Shown piece by piece: positions 1-7,630 of a DNA stretch of 42,137 bases. Below the pieces are notes generated by a model that searched no databases, was not told the origin of the DNA, and worked only from the letters and a program-made list of their open reading frames with translations. Numbering within the stretch: position 1 is the first letter of the stretch; each line of letters begins with the position of its first letter. Position numbers and translations under genes: made by a program. This DNA comes from HGM11788 sp964654945 (lineage in GTDB: Bacteria; Bacillota; Clostridia; Lachnospirales; CAG-274): positions 1 through 42,137 of the forward strand of contig CAZZLN010000009.1 of NCBI GenBank assembly GCA_964654945.1, read 5' to 3'.

Positions 1-54
1 AAAAATTTACCTTAATCGCAAGCTCAAGGACATTTTTTTCTAACAAAGTTCTGA

Positions 55-269
55 CTTTAGGCAAGGGAGGCTATTGGGGAGTTGCAAGCCTGCCCACGCA
101 AAATCACCTAAGCCCTCCTTGCCTAAAGGAGGGAAGCAAATGCTTGCCATTTGCAGGGAGGATATTTCTCAGGAATGCTTTTAGTGTTTAATCTGTAGTT
201 TTATTAAAATTTATGTATCCCTCCACCGGCAGAGCCGGTCCCCCTCCCTTTAGGCAAGGGAGGCTATTG
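55..269. repeat. GC-rich intergenic repeat cluster with hairpins
   Basis: A 22-bp sequence starting CTTTAGGCAAGGGAGGC occurs exactly twice, at 55-76 and 248-269, in direct orientation. A near-inverted copy lies at 111-129, which also folds on itself (CCCTCC at 113-118 with GGAGGG at 128-133). A separate perfect hairpin, ACCGGC-AGA-GCCGGT, lies at 225-239. The block is much richer in G+C than its surroundings. It looks like a palindromic intergenic repeat or MITE-type sequence of the kind often scattered through Clostridia chromosomes. No gene is visible in positions 1-372 on either strand. Confidence 0.6.
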
Positions 270-311
270 TGTTTAGTTTGTAAGCCGACACCCTTAAAAA
301 TCAATTTACAG

Positions 312-340
312 TTGTTTTTAAATTAAAAATAGTATATAAT
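312..340 (+). promoter_or_regulatory. Sigma-A type promoter of the folate operon
   Basis: TTGTTT at 312-317 and TATAAT at 335-340 are separated by 17 bp, about 33 bp before folC. It is the only good promoter pair ahead of the folC cluster, so it probably drives all four folate genes. Confidence 0.55.
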
Positions 341-372
341 TGTAATAAAATTTATAAGGCAAGGATTTTAAT

Positions 373-1518
373 ATGTTTTATGAAAAAATAGAATTGGGAC
401 TTGAAAATATGAAAAAGGCTTGCTCAAGGCTTTCTCACCCTGAAAAAAAGCTTAATATTATACACATAGCAGGCACTAACGGCAAAGGCTCTGTGGGTGA
501 GCTGATTTCTGCTAATCTTATTTCTCAGGGATATAAGGTTGGGCATTTTTCTTCTCCGGCTGTCCTGGACTATTATGATATATGGCAGATTAATAAAAAT
601 AATATTTCCCCCAAAAAATATAATGAGCTTTTAGAAAAATCTAAAAAAGCTTACGGCAATCTTACTCAATTTGAAACAGAAACAATTATTGCATTTTTAT
701 GGTTTAGTGATGAAAACTGCGATTTTGCCATAATCGAAACAGGCATGGGAGGCAGGCTTGATGCCACAAATATAGCTGATAATAAGCTTTTGTGTGTAAT
801 TACTCCTATTGACATTGACCATACAAAATTTCTTGGCAGCACTCTTTATGACATAGCTAAAGAAAAAGCAGCCATTATTAAAAACAATTTTGCCGTATCC
901 GCTGTTCAAAAGCCTGATGCAAAAAGGGCTCTCACAGAATATACAGACAATATTAAATTTGCAGGCTTTGCCGAAAATATAAGGTATTATGAAAACTGCA
1001 CATTGTTTGACTACAAAAATTATAAAAATGTTGAAATAAGCCTACTTGGCAAATATCAGGCTGAAAATGCCGTACTTGCAATCGAAGCTCTTGAATATAT
1101 TGATAAATTCAATATAAATGGCTTTAAAAATGCCCTATGGCACTGCCGTTTCGAAAAAATAGGCAATTTTATTCTTGACGGTGCTCATAATGTAAACGGT
1201 GTTAAAGCCTTAGAGGATAATATAAATATATATCTTAAAAACAAAAAAATTACTTTTATAACCGGTGTTTTTGAAGATAAGGACTACAAAAATATAGCTC
1301 CTATCGGAAAATACGCAGACAAAATATATACTGTTGAAAGCAGTAACCCAAGATGCCTTAATGCGGAAAAATGGGCAGATGAGCTTAAACAATACAACAG
1401 CAATACTGTTGCAGTAAAAGATGTTAAAAAAGCAATGGATTTAGCAAAAAATGATGAGGCTGTGGTTGTGTTTGGGTCACTGAGCTTTATGAGGGAAGTG
1501 TTTAACCTTGTGGAATAA
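373..1518 (+). CDS. folC: Bifunctional dihydrofolate/folylpolyglutamate synthase
   Basis: FolC adds glutamate to dihydropteroate and to reduced folates in the cytosol, using ATP. The Mur-ligase/FolC-type P-loop is clear (GTNGKGS, residues 34-40), followed by the family signature ETGMGGRLDATN (122-133) and a C-terminal-domain DGAHN motif (269-273). At 381 residues it is somewhat shorter than the usual 420-430, mainly in the loops; both domains are present. An AAGGA ribosome site precedes the ATG. It heads a tight operon with an HD-domain gene, folP and folBK, so it supplies the last steps of the same pathway. The next gene overlaps its 3' end by 11 bp, implying translational coupling. Confidence 0.93.
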   Translation: MFYEKIELGLENMKKACSRLSHPEKKLNIIHIAGTNGKGSVGELISANLISQGYKVGHFSSPAVLDYYDIWQINKNNISPKKYNELLEKSKKAYGNLTQFETETIIAFLWFSDENCDFAIIETGMGGRLDATNIADNKLLCVITPIDIDHTKFLGSTLYDIAKEKAAIIKNNFAVSAVQKPDAKRALTEYTDNIKFAGFAENIRYYENCTLFDYKNYKNVEISLLGKYQAENAVLAIEALEYIDKFNINGFKNALWHCRFEKIGNFILDGAHNVNGVKALEDNINIYLKNKKITFITGVFEDKDYKNIAPIGKYADKIYTVESSNPRCLNAEKWADELKQYNSNTVAVKDVKKAMDLAKNDEAVVVFGSLSFMREVFNLVE

Positions 1519-1972
1519 AATTTTAAACAACAATAAATTTAAAGCTGCTATGACTAAAATTTATGAAAATGAAAAAAACAGGATTTTCTGCTGTCATGGT
1601 ATTGACCACTGTCTTGATGTTGCAAGAATAGGATATATTATTTCCCTTGAAAACAATCTTGATATTCCTAAAAATATTATTTACACAACTGCACTTCTTC
1701 ACGATATAGGCAGAAGTGTTGAGGGCAAAGACCATAATATTCACAGTGTTGAAATTGGGGAAGATATTTTAAAAGAATGTGATTTTGATGCTGACAGTAT
1801 AAATTTAATTCTTGCTGCCATAAAAGACCACAGAAAAGATGCCGAGGATATTAAAAATCTTTCCGATGTTATTAAAAAGGCTGATAAGCTTTCAAGAAAA
1901 TGCTATTGCTGCAAAGCATATGATAAATGTTATTGGAATGAAGAAAGGAAAAACAAATATATAATTTACTGA
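1508..1972 (+). CDS. HD-domain phosphohydrolase in the folate operon
   Basis: A 154-residue protein of the HD superfamily of metal-dependent phosphohydrolases. Metal ligands typical of the fold are visible: His30 and His34 in a CHGIDH segment and the HD pair at 65-66 in LLHDIGR. The C-terminal tail is rich in Cys and Lys. The start appears to be TTG at 1508, overlapping the end of folC; GAGGGAAG lies upstream and there is no better in-frame ATG before the HD region. The substrate is unknown. Its position between folC and folP suggests a nucleotide or pterin-phosphate substrate, for example a dephosphorylation step before the aldolase, but that is inference from context. Confidence 0.75.
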   Translation: MWNKILNNNKFKAAMTKIYENEKNRIFCCHGIDHCLDVARIGYIISLENNLDIPKNIIYTTALLHDIGRSVEGKDHNIHSVEIGEDILKECDFDADSINLILAAIKDHRKDAEDIKNLSDVIKKADKLSRKCYCCKAYDKCYWNEERKNKYIIY

Positions 1973-1986
1973 CTGAGGTGTTGAAT

Positions 1987-2790
1987 ATGAAAATAAGAAA
2001 CAGGGAATTTAAAAACCACACCTATATTATGGGCATACTGAATGTGACGGGGGACAGTTTTTCTGACGGCGGAAGGTTTAACAGCCCTGACAAGGCGCTT
2101 TTTCACACTGAAAATATGATTAATGAGGGTGCTGATGTTATAGATGTTGGAGGAGAGTCTACAAGACCCGGTTATACTCTTATTTCTGAGGATGAGGAAA
2201 TTTCAAGAGTTGTGCCTGTTATTGAAAAAATAAGAGAAAATTTTGATATTCCAATTTCAATAGATACCTATAAATCCGCCGTTGCCGATGCCGCTCTTAA
2301 TTCAGGTGCTGATATGGTAAATGATATATGGGGATTTAAATATGATAAAAAAATGGCTTATATAACAAAAAAACACAATGCCTGCTGCTGTCTTATGCAC
2401 AACAGAAATAACACAAACTATAAGGACTATATGGCTGATGTTTTAAGGGATTTGAGAGAATGTGTTGAAATTGCTGAAAATGCAAATATTGACAGGGATA
2501 AAATCATTCTAGACCCCGGTGTCGGCTTTGGAAAAACCTATGAGCAAAATCTTGAAATTATAAACAGGCTTGAAACGCTTGATACTCTTGGGTATCCTGT
2601 GCTTCTTGGCACTTCAAGAAAATCAGTTATAGGTCTGACCCTTAATCTGCCTGTAAATGAAAGGGTTGAGGGTACAATCGCAACAACTGTTATTGCAGTT
2701 ATTAAAAATTCTCTTTTTGTAAGAGTTCACGATATAAAAGAAAACAAAAGAGCTATTGTTATGACAGAAAAAATACTGGGGAAATTATAA
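1987..2790 (+). CDS. folP: Dihydropteroate synthase
   Basis: Condenses hydroxymethyl-dihydropterin pyrophosphate with p-aminobenzoate to dihydropteroate; the target of sulfonamides. A TIM-barrel protein of 267 residues with the family motifs in order: MGILNVTGDSFSDGG (15-29), DVGGESTRPGY (53-63), DPGVGFGKT (176-184) and GTSRKSVIG (208-216). The first motif has Gly where most homologues have Pro (NVTPDSFSDGG). I chose ATG at 1987 over the in-frame GTG at 1978 because GAGGTG ends 6 bp before it. The stop codon overlaps the folBK start by one base. Confidence 0.95.
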   Translation: MKIRNREFKNHTYIMGILNVTGDSFSDGGRFNSPDKALFHTENMINEGADVIDVGGESTRPGYTLISEDEEISRVVPVIEKIRENFDIPISIDTYKSAVADAALNSGADMVNDIWGFKYDKKMAYITKKHNACCCLMHNRNNTNYKDYMADVLRDLRECVEIAENANIDRDKIILDPGVGFGKTYEQNLEIINRLETLDTLGYPVLLGTSRKSVIGLTLNLPVNERVEGTIATTVIAVIKNSLFVRVHDIKENKRAIVMTEKILGKL

Positions 2791-3611
2791 TGACTAAAAT
2801 AATTATTAAAAATCTTGAATGTTTTGGCAGACATGGTGTGCTTAAAGAAGAAAATGTGCTTGGACAGAAATTTGTTGTTTCTGCCGAAGTGGTTACAAAT
2901 GATGTTGAAAATGACGATATTTCAACTGCCGTAAACTATGGGGAGCTTAGCAGGTTTATAACTAAATATGTGGCTGAAAATATTTTTAAGCTTATAGAAA
3001 CCCTTGCGGATAATATTGCGGTCAATATACTTAAAAATTTTAATGTCAATGAAATTAAGCTTAGGGTGGATAAGCCCTTTGCTCCTGTGGGACTTCCTCT
3101 TGAAACGGTGGGAGTTGAGGTCTTTAAAAAATGGAATTATGCTTATTTAAGCATAGGCTCAAATATGGGGGATAGGAAAAAATATTTGGATATGGCTGTA
3201 AATGAGCTGAAATCAAATGATAATATAAAGGTTGAAAATATATCGGATTTTATAACAACAAAGCCTTACGGCTATACAGAGCAGGATTTGTTTTTAAACG
3301 GTGCTGTTGAGATTAAAACAGTTTTATCTCCTTTTAAGCTTCTTAGCTTTACATCAGAAATTGAACAGAAAGCCAATAGAAAAAGAGAAATTCACTGGGG
3401 TCCGAGAACTCTCGATATTGATATATTATTATATGAGGATTTTATAAGCCATGATAAAAAACTGACTGTTCCTCATATTGATATGCACAACAGAGAATTT
3501 GTGCTGAAGCCTCTTTGTCAGATAGCTCCTTATGCAGTTCACAACGGCTTTAACAAAAGTGTTTTGGAGCTTTATACGGATTTAAAGCAAAAATTAAATA
3601 CAGTCACATAA
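2790..3611 (+). CDS. folBK: Dihydroneopterin aldolase - HPPK fusion
   Basis: A fusion of two consecutive folate enzymes. Residues 1 to about 115 are dihydroneopterin aldolase (LECFGRHGVLKEE near the start; conserved ETLADNIA helix). Residues about 117-273 are 6-hydroxymethyl-7,8-dihydropterin pyrophosphokinase, with LSIGSNMGDR at its start and the signature GPRTLDIDILLY. The two active sites would pass hydroxymethyl-dihydropterin directly and feed FolP, encoded one base upstream. Translation is probably coupled through the TAATG overlap. Such FolB-FolK fusions are known in Firmicutes. It is the last gene of the operon and is followed by hairpins. Confidence 0.93.
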   Translation: MTKIIIKNLECFGRHGVLKEENVLGQKFVVSAEVVTNDVENDDISTAVNYGELSRFITKYVAENIFKLIETLADNIAVNILKNFNVNEIKLRVDKPFAPVGLPLETVGVEVFKKWNYAYLSIGSNMGDRKKYLDMAVNELKSNDNIKVENISDFITTKPYGYTEQDLFLNGAVEIKTVLSPFKLLSFTSEIEQKANRKREIHWGPRTLDIDILLYEDFISHDKKLTVPHIDMHNREFVLKPLCQIAPYAVHNGFNKSVLELYTDLKQKLNTVT

Positions 3612-3614
3612 TGA

Positions 3615-3693
3615 ATAATCGGAGCTTTGTCACAGAGGACTGCCAAAGTCCCGATTAAATCACAGCATAAGCGAGCTGCTGTCGGCTTTTTTG
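3615..3693 (+). terminator. Terminator region after the folate operon
   Basis: Two hairpins follow the folBK stop codon. The first pairs AATCGGAGCTTTG (3615-3627) with CAAAGTCCCGATT (11 of 13 pairs). The second pairs ACAGCA (3662-3667) with TGCTGT (3677-3682) and is followed by CGGCTTTTTT, giving a plausible intrinsic terminator. Confidence 0.6.
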
Positions 3694-3764
3694 AATATGA
3701 TAGATAATATCTTTAAAAATTTTATTCTGCGGCAACGATGCCGAAAATATACTTCGGTTTTGTG

Positions 3765-3923
3765 CTAAGCCTTGCCTGCCTCTATGTCCCTCATTAATTT
3801 GTTTAGATCATTTTTGGTTTTAAATTCCGATAACTCATTAAGAGCTGCGGCCTTCCCCTCGGCAGTTACAAAATCAGTATTAAAAATTAATGTTGCATTA
3901 CCGCTTTTTTCGGTCTTTCTCAT
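3765..3923 (-). CDS. Small ORF (52 aa) divergent from the recombinase
   Basis: A 52-residue reading frame on the minus strand, starting ATG at 3923 behind a good GAGGTGAT ribosome site and ending at a TAG at 3765. The protein begins MRKTEKSGNATLIFNTDF and ends MRDIEAGKA; it is charged and has no membrane segment or signal peptide. It is divergent from the serine recombinase gene, sharing a 230-bp intergenic region. I do not recognise the family. A role as a recombination directionality factor or small regulator of the recombinase fits its position and size but is only a guess. Confidence 0.6.
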   Translation of the reverse strand: MRKTEKSGNATLIFNTDFVTAEGKAAALNELSEFKTKNDLNKLMRDIEAGKA

Positions 3924-4153
3924 AATATCACCTCACTTTAATTTATTTTTGTTTGGGGTTGTACTATTACAATTGACCGGGACTGCTTCAGTATTTTATT
4001 TAAAGAGTTTTGTTTGGCGATAATTTATTATAGGTGCATAAAAATACCGAAGAAAAACCGAAAACACAGGAGCAAAACCGCATACAAATAGAATAGGAGC
4101 AAAAAATTTTCCTGCTGCAAGCAGGAGGCAAGTTGTAAAAAGGAAGCGACGGA

Positions 4154-5692
4154 ATGTCATATTGTATTTATTTAAGAAAATCAAGAGCTGATATGGATAA
4201 CCCTATGTGGAGCGAAGAAAAAATACTTAAACGGCACGAAAAAACATTGCTTGAGCTTGCTGATAGCCGAGGATACAGAATAGATAAAATATTCAGGGAA
4301 GTTGTATCAGGAGAAACTCTTGCGGCAAGACCGCAAATGCAGCAGCTGCTTTATGAGGTTGAGGGCGGCTTATGGGAAGGTGTGCTGGTTATGGAAGTGG
4401 AACGACTTGCCCGAGGCAACAGTATAGACCAAGGAATAGTATCACAAGCCTTTAAATACAGCAATACTCTGATTATCACACCTAACAAGACCTATAATCC
4501 CGCTAATGAATTTGACGAGGAATTTTTTGAATTCGGTTTGTTTATGTCACGCAGAGAATACAAAACAATAAACCGTCGTCTTAGCGCAGGCAGATTAGCA
4601 AGCTGTAAAGAAGGAAAATATGTAGGCTCAGTTGCTCCCTATGGCTATAAAAGAGTCAAGCTTGAAGGACAAAAGGGATATACCCTCGAACCCGAACCAA
4701 ACGAAGCCGAAACAGTTAAATTAATATTTAAGCTGTATACCGGTGAAAACAGAATAGGAACAAGACTAATTTGCAAAAAATTAGATGAATTAGGATTAAA
4801 AACTCGCAAAGGCGGCAGTTGGAGTCTGCCTACCGTAAGAGATATTTTAAAAAACGAAACATACATTGGTAAAATACATTGGAATAAAGCTAAGCAGATA
4901 AAAACAACAAGCAACAGCAATATTGTCATTTCCCGTCCAAGACAATCTGAATATGATGTGTTTCAGGGACTGCATACACCGTTAGTGGATACAGATACAT
5001 TTAATAAAGCTCAATATTATATGTCTAAAAATCCTTCCAATCCTGCAAAAGGTCATATTTCAAATCCGCTGGCGGGAATAGTAACCTGTTCCAAATGTGG
5101 TGCTAAAATGGTTAAAAGACCATCAAAAATTACTAAAGACTATCTGATTTGTCCTAAACCTGATTGTCATGGGAATTATGGAGCACCTCTTGATATTGTA
5201 GAGCATAATGTAATTGAGTGCATTAAGATATGGTTATATGATTATGTTATAAAAACAAGTAATACTGTCGATAATATACCGCAAACAGCTCCTGATAAGT
5301 CTGTAATAACTCAGATTGATAAAAACATAAATAAGCTTAATAATCAGCTTATCGCCACATATAACCTTCTGGAACAGGGATTATATTCAAAAGAGCTTTT
5401 CCTGCAAAGACAAAATCATTTAATCTCTGAAATTACTAAACTAAATGCACAAAGAGAGCAGTTCAATAAAGAATATGAAATGGCAGTCAAAAGAGATAAT
5501 CTCAAAAGAAATCTTATTCCTGAAGCTCAAAGATTGATTGATATGTATTACACTCTCCCTGATGCAGGAGCTAAAAATAAACTTTTAAAGAGCATTTTCA
5601 GAGAAATAATATACACTAAAGAACGTGGAGGCAGATGGGCTCCTGATGCAATAGATGATTTTCAACTTGAATTTATCAGCCGTTTGGATTAG
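4154..5692 (+). CDS. Large serine recombinase (site-specific integrase)
   Basis: A 512-residue large serine recombinase. The catalytic N-terminal domain starts YLRKSRAD, with the nucleophile at Ser10, and contains the conserved EVERLARG segment. It is followed by a recombinase domain (about 170-290, with GYKRV and ETYIGKIHWN), a zinc ribbon with Cys pairs (CSKCGAKM about 315-322, and CPKPDC), and a coiled coil rich in Leu/Lys/Glu near 380-460, the usual order for phage and ICE integrases. ATG at 4154 is preceded by GGAAGCGACGGA. It points towards, and ends 50 bp from, the broken end of cotJC, which is where an integrase gene is normally found relative to its attachment site. No other phage or conjugation genes are seen. 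Confidence 0.92.
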   Translation: MSYCIYLRKSRADMDNPMWSEEKILKRHEKTLLELADSRGYRIDKIFREVVSGETLAARPQMQQLLYEVEGGLWEGVLVMEVERLARGNSIDQGIVSQAFKYSNTLIITPNKTYNPANEFDEEFFEFGLFMSRREYKTINRRLSAGRLASCKEGKYVGSVAPYGYKRVKLEGQKGYTLEPEPNEAETVKLIFKLYTGENRIGTRLICKKLDELGLKTRKGGSWSLPTVRDILKNETYIGKIHWNKAKQIKTTSNSNIVISRPRQSEYDVFQGLHTPLVDTDTFNKAQYYMSKNPSNPAKGHISNPLAGIVTCSKCGAKMVKRPSKITKDYLICPKPDCHGNYGAPLDIVEHNVIECIKIWLYDYVIKTSNTVDNIPQTAPDKSVITQIDKNINKLNNQLIATYNLLEQGLYSKELFLQRQNHLISEITKLNAQREQFNKEYEMAVKRDNLKRNLIPEAQRLIDMYYTLPDAGAKNKLLKSIFREIIYTKERGGRWAPDAIDDFQLEFISRLD

Positions 5693-5709
5693 AATTGATT
5701 ATAATAAAA

Positions 5710-5744
5710 AAGGTACACCTCAAATAACAGTGTGTGCCTTTTCA
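5710..5744 (+). terminator. Terminator after the recombinase
   Basis: AAGGTACAC (5710-5718) pairs with GTGTGCCTT (5732-5740) over 9 bp with one G-U pair, followed by TTC. A-rich sequence lies on the other side, so it may also act for the minus-strand cotJ transcript. The hairpin lies inside the presumed element end. Confidence 0.6.
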
Positions 5745-5966
5745 ATGATAAGTGTATTGTGCCAATTCTTCTGTTGCTATGTCATTTAATGTAGCTTTTG
5801 CTTCAGGTGTTACCATATCGAATTTTTGACTTAAATATCTTAATGATGCTGCCAGCTCACCGTCAGGACCTCCGAATTGTGTCAAAATACATTGAGCAAG
5901 AGCAGGATTGGTCTGTTTAATTTTTACTGGAAATTCAAGCTTTTTTTCATATATCCACATACCCAT
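5742..5966 (-). pseudogene. cotJC: Truncated spore coat protein CotJC
   Basis: The first 70 or so residues match CotJC, a manganese-catalase-like spore coat protein: MWIYEKKLEFPV at the start, then QFGGPDGELAASLRYLSQ and ATEELAQ. Full-length CotJC is about 190 residues. Here the similarity stops just after the EELA motif, and the frame ends four codons later at a stop codon at 5742. The remaining two thirds, including metal ligands, is not found next to the other side of the recombinase or elsewhere in the window. The break falls near 5755, beside the large serine recombinase, so an integration event or a developmentally excised element is the likely cause. Confidence 0.85.
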
Positions 5967-5971
5967 ACCTC

Positions 5972-6235
5972 CTATAATTTAAAGTTAAATTCATTTTCCC
6001 AAGGCCAAGGATTGTCAATCCAAGTAAAATCATCACTGTCAGAGAAAGAACGGAATGAAAATATAGGTCCGTTTGTCTTTTCCAACATTGCCCTTATTGC
6101 ATCAGCTTCTTTAATTACAGAATTATATTTTTCTATGGCTTCTTTATCATCATAATGAATGTCAAGATATAATTGCAAATCAACGGCTAAAAAATCAAGT
6201 ATAGTAAGCCTTTTTATTAACTCATCTCTGTTCAT
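5972..6235 (-). CDS. cotJB: Spore coat protein CotJB
   Basis: An 87-residue protein with the CotJB pattern: an N-terminal helix (LIKRLTILDFLAVDLQLYLD), a central ETY-like helical region, and a C-terminal WIDNPWPWENEF segment typical of the family. It lies between cotJA and cotJC with 2-5 bp spacing, as in the cotJABC operon of Bacillus and Clostridia. In B. subtilis these proteins are made in the mother cell and incorporated into inner coat layers. The downstream partner cotJC is truncated here, so coat assembly by this operon would depend on its restoration. Confidence 0.9.
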   Translation of the reverse strand: MNRDELIKRLTILDFLAVDLQLYLDIHYDDKEAIEKYNSVIKEADAIRAMLEKTNGPIFSFRSFSDSDDFTWIDNPWPWENEFNFKL

Positions 6236-6237
6236 AA

Positions 6238-6447
6238 TTAACCCTCCTTGTATGGCATATAAAGACTAGGAAAAACAGTTCCGTTTAAAAGTGCTTCCTT
6301 AGGCTCAAAATATGAGCAGATAATCTGATATGGTACATAGGCTCTGGCTAATCTGTCTACTTTAATATTCTCCTCAAAGGGTACACAAGAAGTTATATTA
6401 TTGTCCTCGTTATTATAGCATTTTCTGCAACTGTTACACATATTCAA
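6238..6447 (-). CDS. cotJA: Spore coat-associated protein CotJA
   Basis: A protein of 67-69 residues ending ...LNGTVFPSLYMPYKEG and containing RLARAYVPYQ, which are CotJA family features (a YVPYQ core and a FPSL-x-PY tail). The N-terminus is Cys-rich (MCNSCRKC). Either TTG at 6447 or ATG at 6441 could be the start; AAAGGTGA is better placed for TTG (7 bp from AGG). First gene of cotJABC; the promoter should be sporulation-specific, but I could not identify a convincing sigma-E site. Confidence 0.85.
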   Translation of the reverse strand: MNMCNSCRKCYNNEDNNITSCVPFEENIKVDRLARAYVPYQIICSYFEPKEALLNGTVFPSLYMPYKEG

Positions 6448-6510
6448 CTCATCACCTTTAAAATATTTTTATGCTACGTTGTATTATATTCAAATATAAA
6501 ACTTTCGTGA

Positions 6511-6541
6511 AATAAAAAAACAGAACCTAAATCAGATTCTG
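6511..6541 (-). terminator. Terminator after murI
   Basis: On the minus strand CAGAATCT (6541-6534) pairs with AGGTTCTG (6528-6521), with one G-U pair, and is followed by seven T residues. It directly follows the murI stop codon, separating murI from cotJ. Confidence 0.85.
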
Positions 6542-6554
6542 CTTTAAATCTACA

Positions 6555-7340
6555 TTAATCAGGAAGTGACAATAGTTTCCAGCTTAAATCAATAAGCTCC
6601 TGTTTTTCTAATGAATTATAGATTTTAATATATCTTTTTCTTTCTTCAGTCCATAGTAAATTTTTACTTTCAAGCTGTCTTTTTAATTCCTTTGAAGTTC
6701 CAAGACTTCCATCAATTAACTTAATAGGTCTGTTTCCTAAAAATTTTCTTAAAGGTGATTTTAAAAACGGATAGTGAGTACAGCCTAGAACAATGGTTTC
6801 GGTTTTTTCGGAAATATGGGGAGCTAAGTGTTCTTCAAAATAAAGCTTTAGCTCATCTCCGTCAAGTATTCCCTGTTCAACAAATTCCATAAGCCCATCA
6901 CATTGTATAGGTATGATTTTAGCCATATCCTTATATAAATAAAGTAATTTATGAAATTTTTCCTGTTTAACAGTCATAGGTGTTGCCATAACAAGAATTT
7001 CTCCGCCATGGGTATTTACTGCGGCAGGCTTAACTGCCGGCTCTATTCCGACTATGGGCAAATCAGGATACATAATTCTGAGCTGTCTTACAGCCGCACT
7101 TGTTGCAGTATTGCAGGCAACAGCAAGTGCCTTAATTCCATAATCCATAAGCTTGTCCACCACACTGAAGGTAAGCTTTCTTATGGTTTCCTGAGGTTTT
7201 GTGCCATATGGTGCATTTAAAGAATCACCATAATATATAAAATCTTCATAAGGCATTACTTTGATTGCCTCTCTTAATACACTTAGTCCCCCAAGACCTG
7301 AATCCATAAAACCTATAGGTAAATTTTTTATATTGTCCAT
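6555..7340 (-). CDS. murI: Glutamate racemase
   Basis: Interconverts L- and D-glutamate in the cytosol, supplying D-Glu for peptidoglycan. The 261-residue protein has both catalytic cysteines in the expected contexts: Cys76 in AVACNTATSA and Cys187 in VLGCTHYPFL. The N-terminal FMDSGLGGLSVL and YYGDSLNAPYG motifs are also present. ATG at 7340 is preceded by GGAAGATGG. It appears to be a single-gene unit: a 17-bp-spaced sigma-A promoter lies about 200 bp upstream, followed by an unusually structured leader, and an intrinsic terminator lies right after the stop. Confidence 0.95.
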   Translation of the reverse strand: MDNIKNLPIGFMDSGLGGLSVLREAIKVMPYEDFIYYGDSLNAPYGTKPQETIRKLTFSVVDKLMDYGIKALAVACNTATSAAVRQLRIMYPDLPIVGIEPAVKPAAVNTHGGEILVMATPMTVKQEKFHKLLYLYKDMAKIIPIQCDGLMEFVEQGILDGDELKLYFEEHLAPHISEKTETIVLGCTHYPFLKSPLRKFLGNRPIKLIDGSLGTSKELKRQLESKNLLWTEERKRYIKIYNSLEKQELIDLSWKLLSLPD

Positions 7341-7387
7341 AATAATACCATCTTCCTTTGAATTTGTAGATATAAATTCAACTATTT

Positions 7388-7534
7388 AACCTAGTAAGGA
7401 AAGTCCCCGCCTCTTAGGCTCACAAGCTTTGCTTTGCAAAGCCTGCCCTATGGGCATCCCAATTTCTTTTGGGTTATAGATGGGAGTTACTTACTTGGTT
7501 ATGAGTACGCACGTTAGTGAGTACGAATATCCTT
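7388..7534 (-). ncRNA. Structured leader or small RNA upstream of murI
   Basis: Between a promoter (7541-7569) and murI lies a highly foldable segment. On the minus strand, AACCAAGTAAG (7500-7490) pairs with CTTACTAGGTT (7398-7388) at 10 of 11 positions. This closes a domain with four perfect hairpins: CCCAA/TTGGG (7473-7458), TGCCC/GGGCA (7456-7444), GCTTTG/CAAAGC (7442-7426) and GCCT/AGGC (7419-7409). A fifth hairpin, GTACTCAC/GTGCGTAC with one mismatch (7524-7505), lies at the 5' end. I cannot match it to a known riboswitch class. It may be a cis-regulatory RNA for murI, an independent small RNA, or an IS200/IS605-type end remnant. Confidence 0.5.
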
Positions 7535-7540
7535 GACTAT

Positions 7541-7569
7541 ATTATACTTCAATATACTACTGTTTTCAA
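7541..7569 (-). promoter_or_regulatory. Promoter of the murI leader
   Basis: On the minus strand TTGAAA (7569-7564) and TATAAT (7546-7541) are separated by 17 bp. Transcription would start near 7534, giving a leader of about 195 nt before murI. Confidence 0.7.
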
Positions 7570-7591
7570 GCTTATAATATTTTAATTGCTT

Positions 7592-7623
7592 CAATAAAAA
7601 AGCTGCCGTTATTACGACAGCTT
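7592..7623 (-). terminator. Terminator after gap
   Basis: On the minus strand AAGCTGTCG (7623-7615) pairs with CGGCAGCTT (7608-7600) with one G-U pair, loop TAATAA, followed by TTTTATT. It ends the gap transcript immediately after the stop codon. Confidence 0.88.
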
Positions 7624-7630
7624 AATTTGA

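Noticed and set aside
3772..4023. 83-codon hydrophobic reading frame on the + strand before the recombinase
   Set aside because: It lies antisense to the 52-residue gene with the better ribosome site and has no ribosome site of its own; it is a shadow frame.
6465..6491. GAATATA/CATAAAAAT as a sigma-E promoter of cotJA
   Set aside because: The spacing (11 bp) is shorter than the usual 13-15 bp for sigma-E promoters, so I did not call it.
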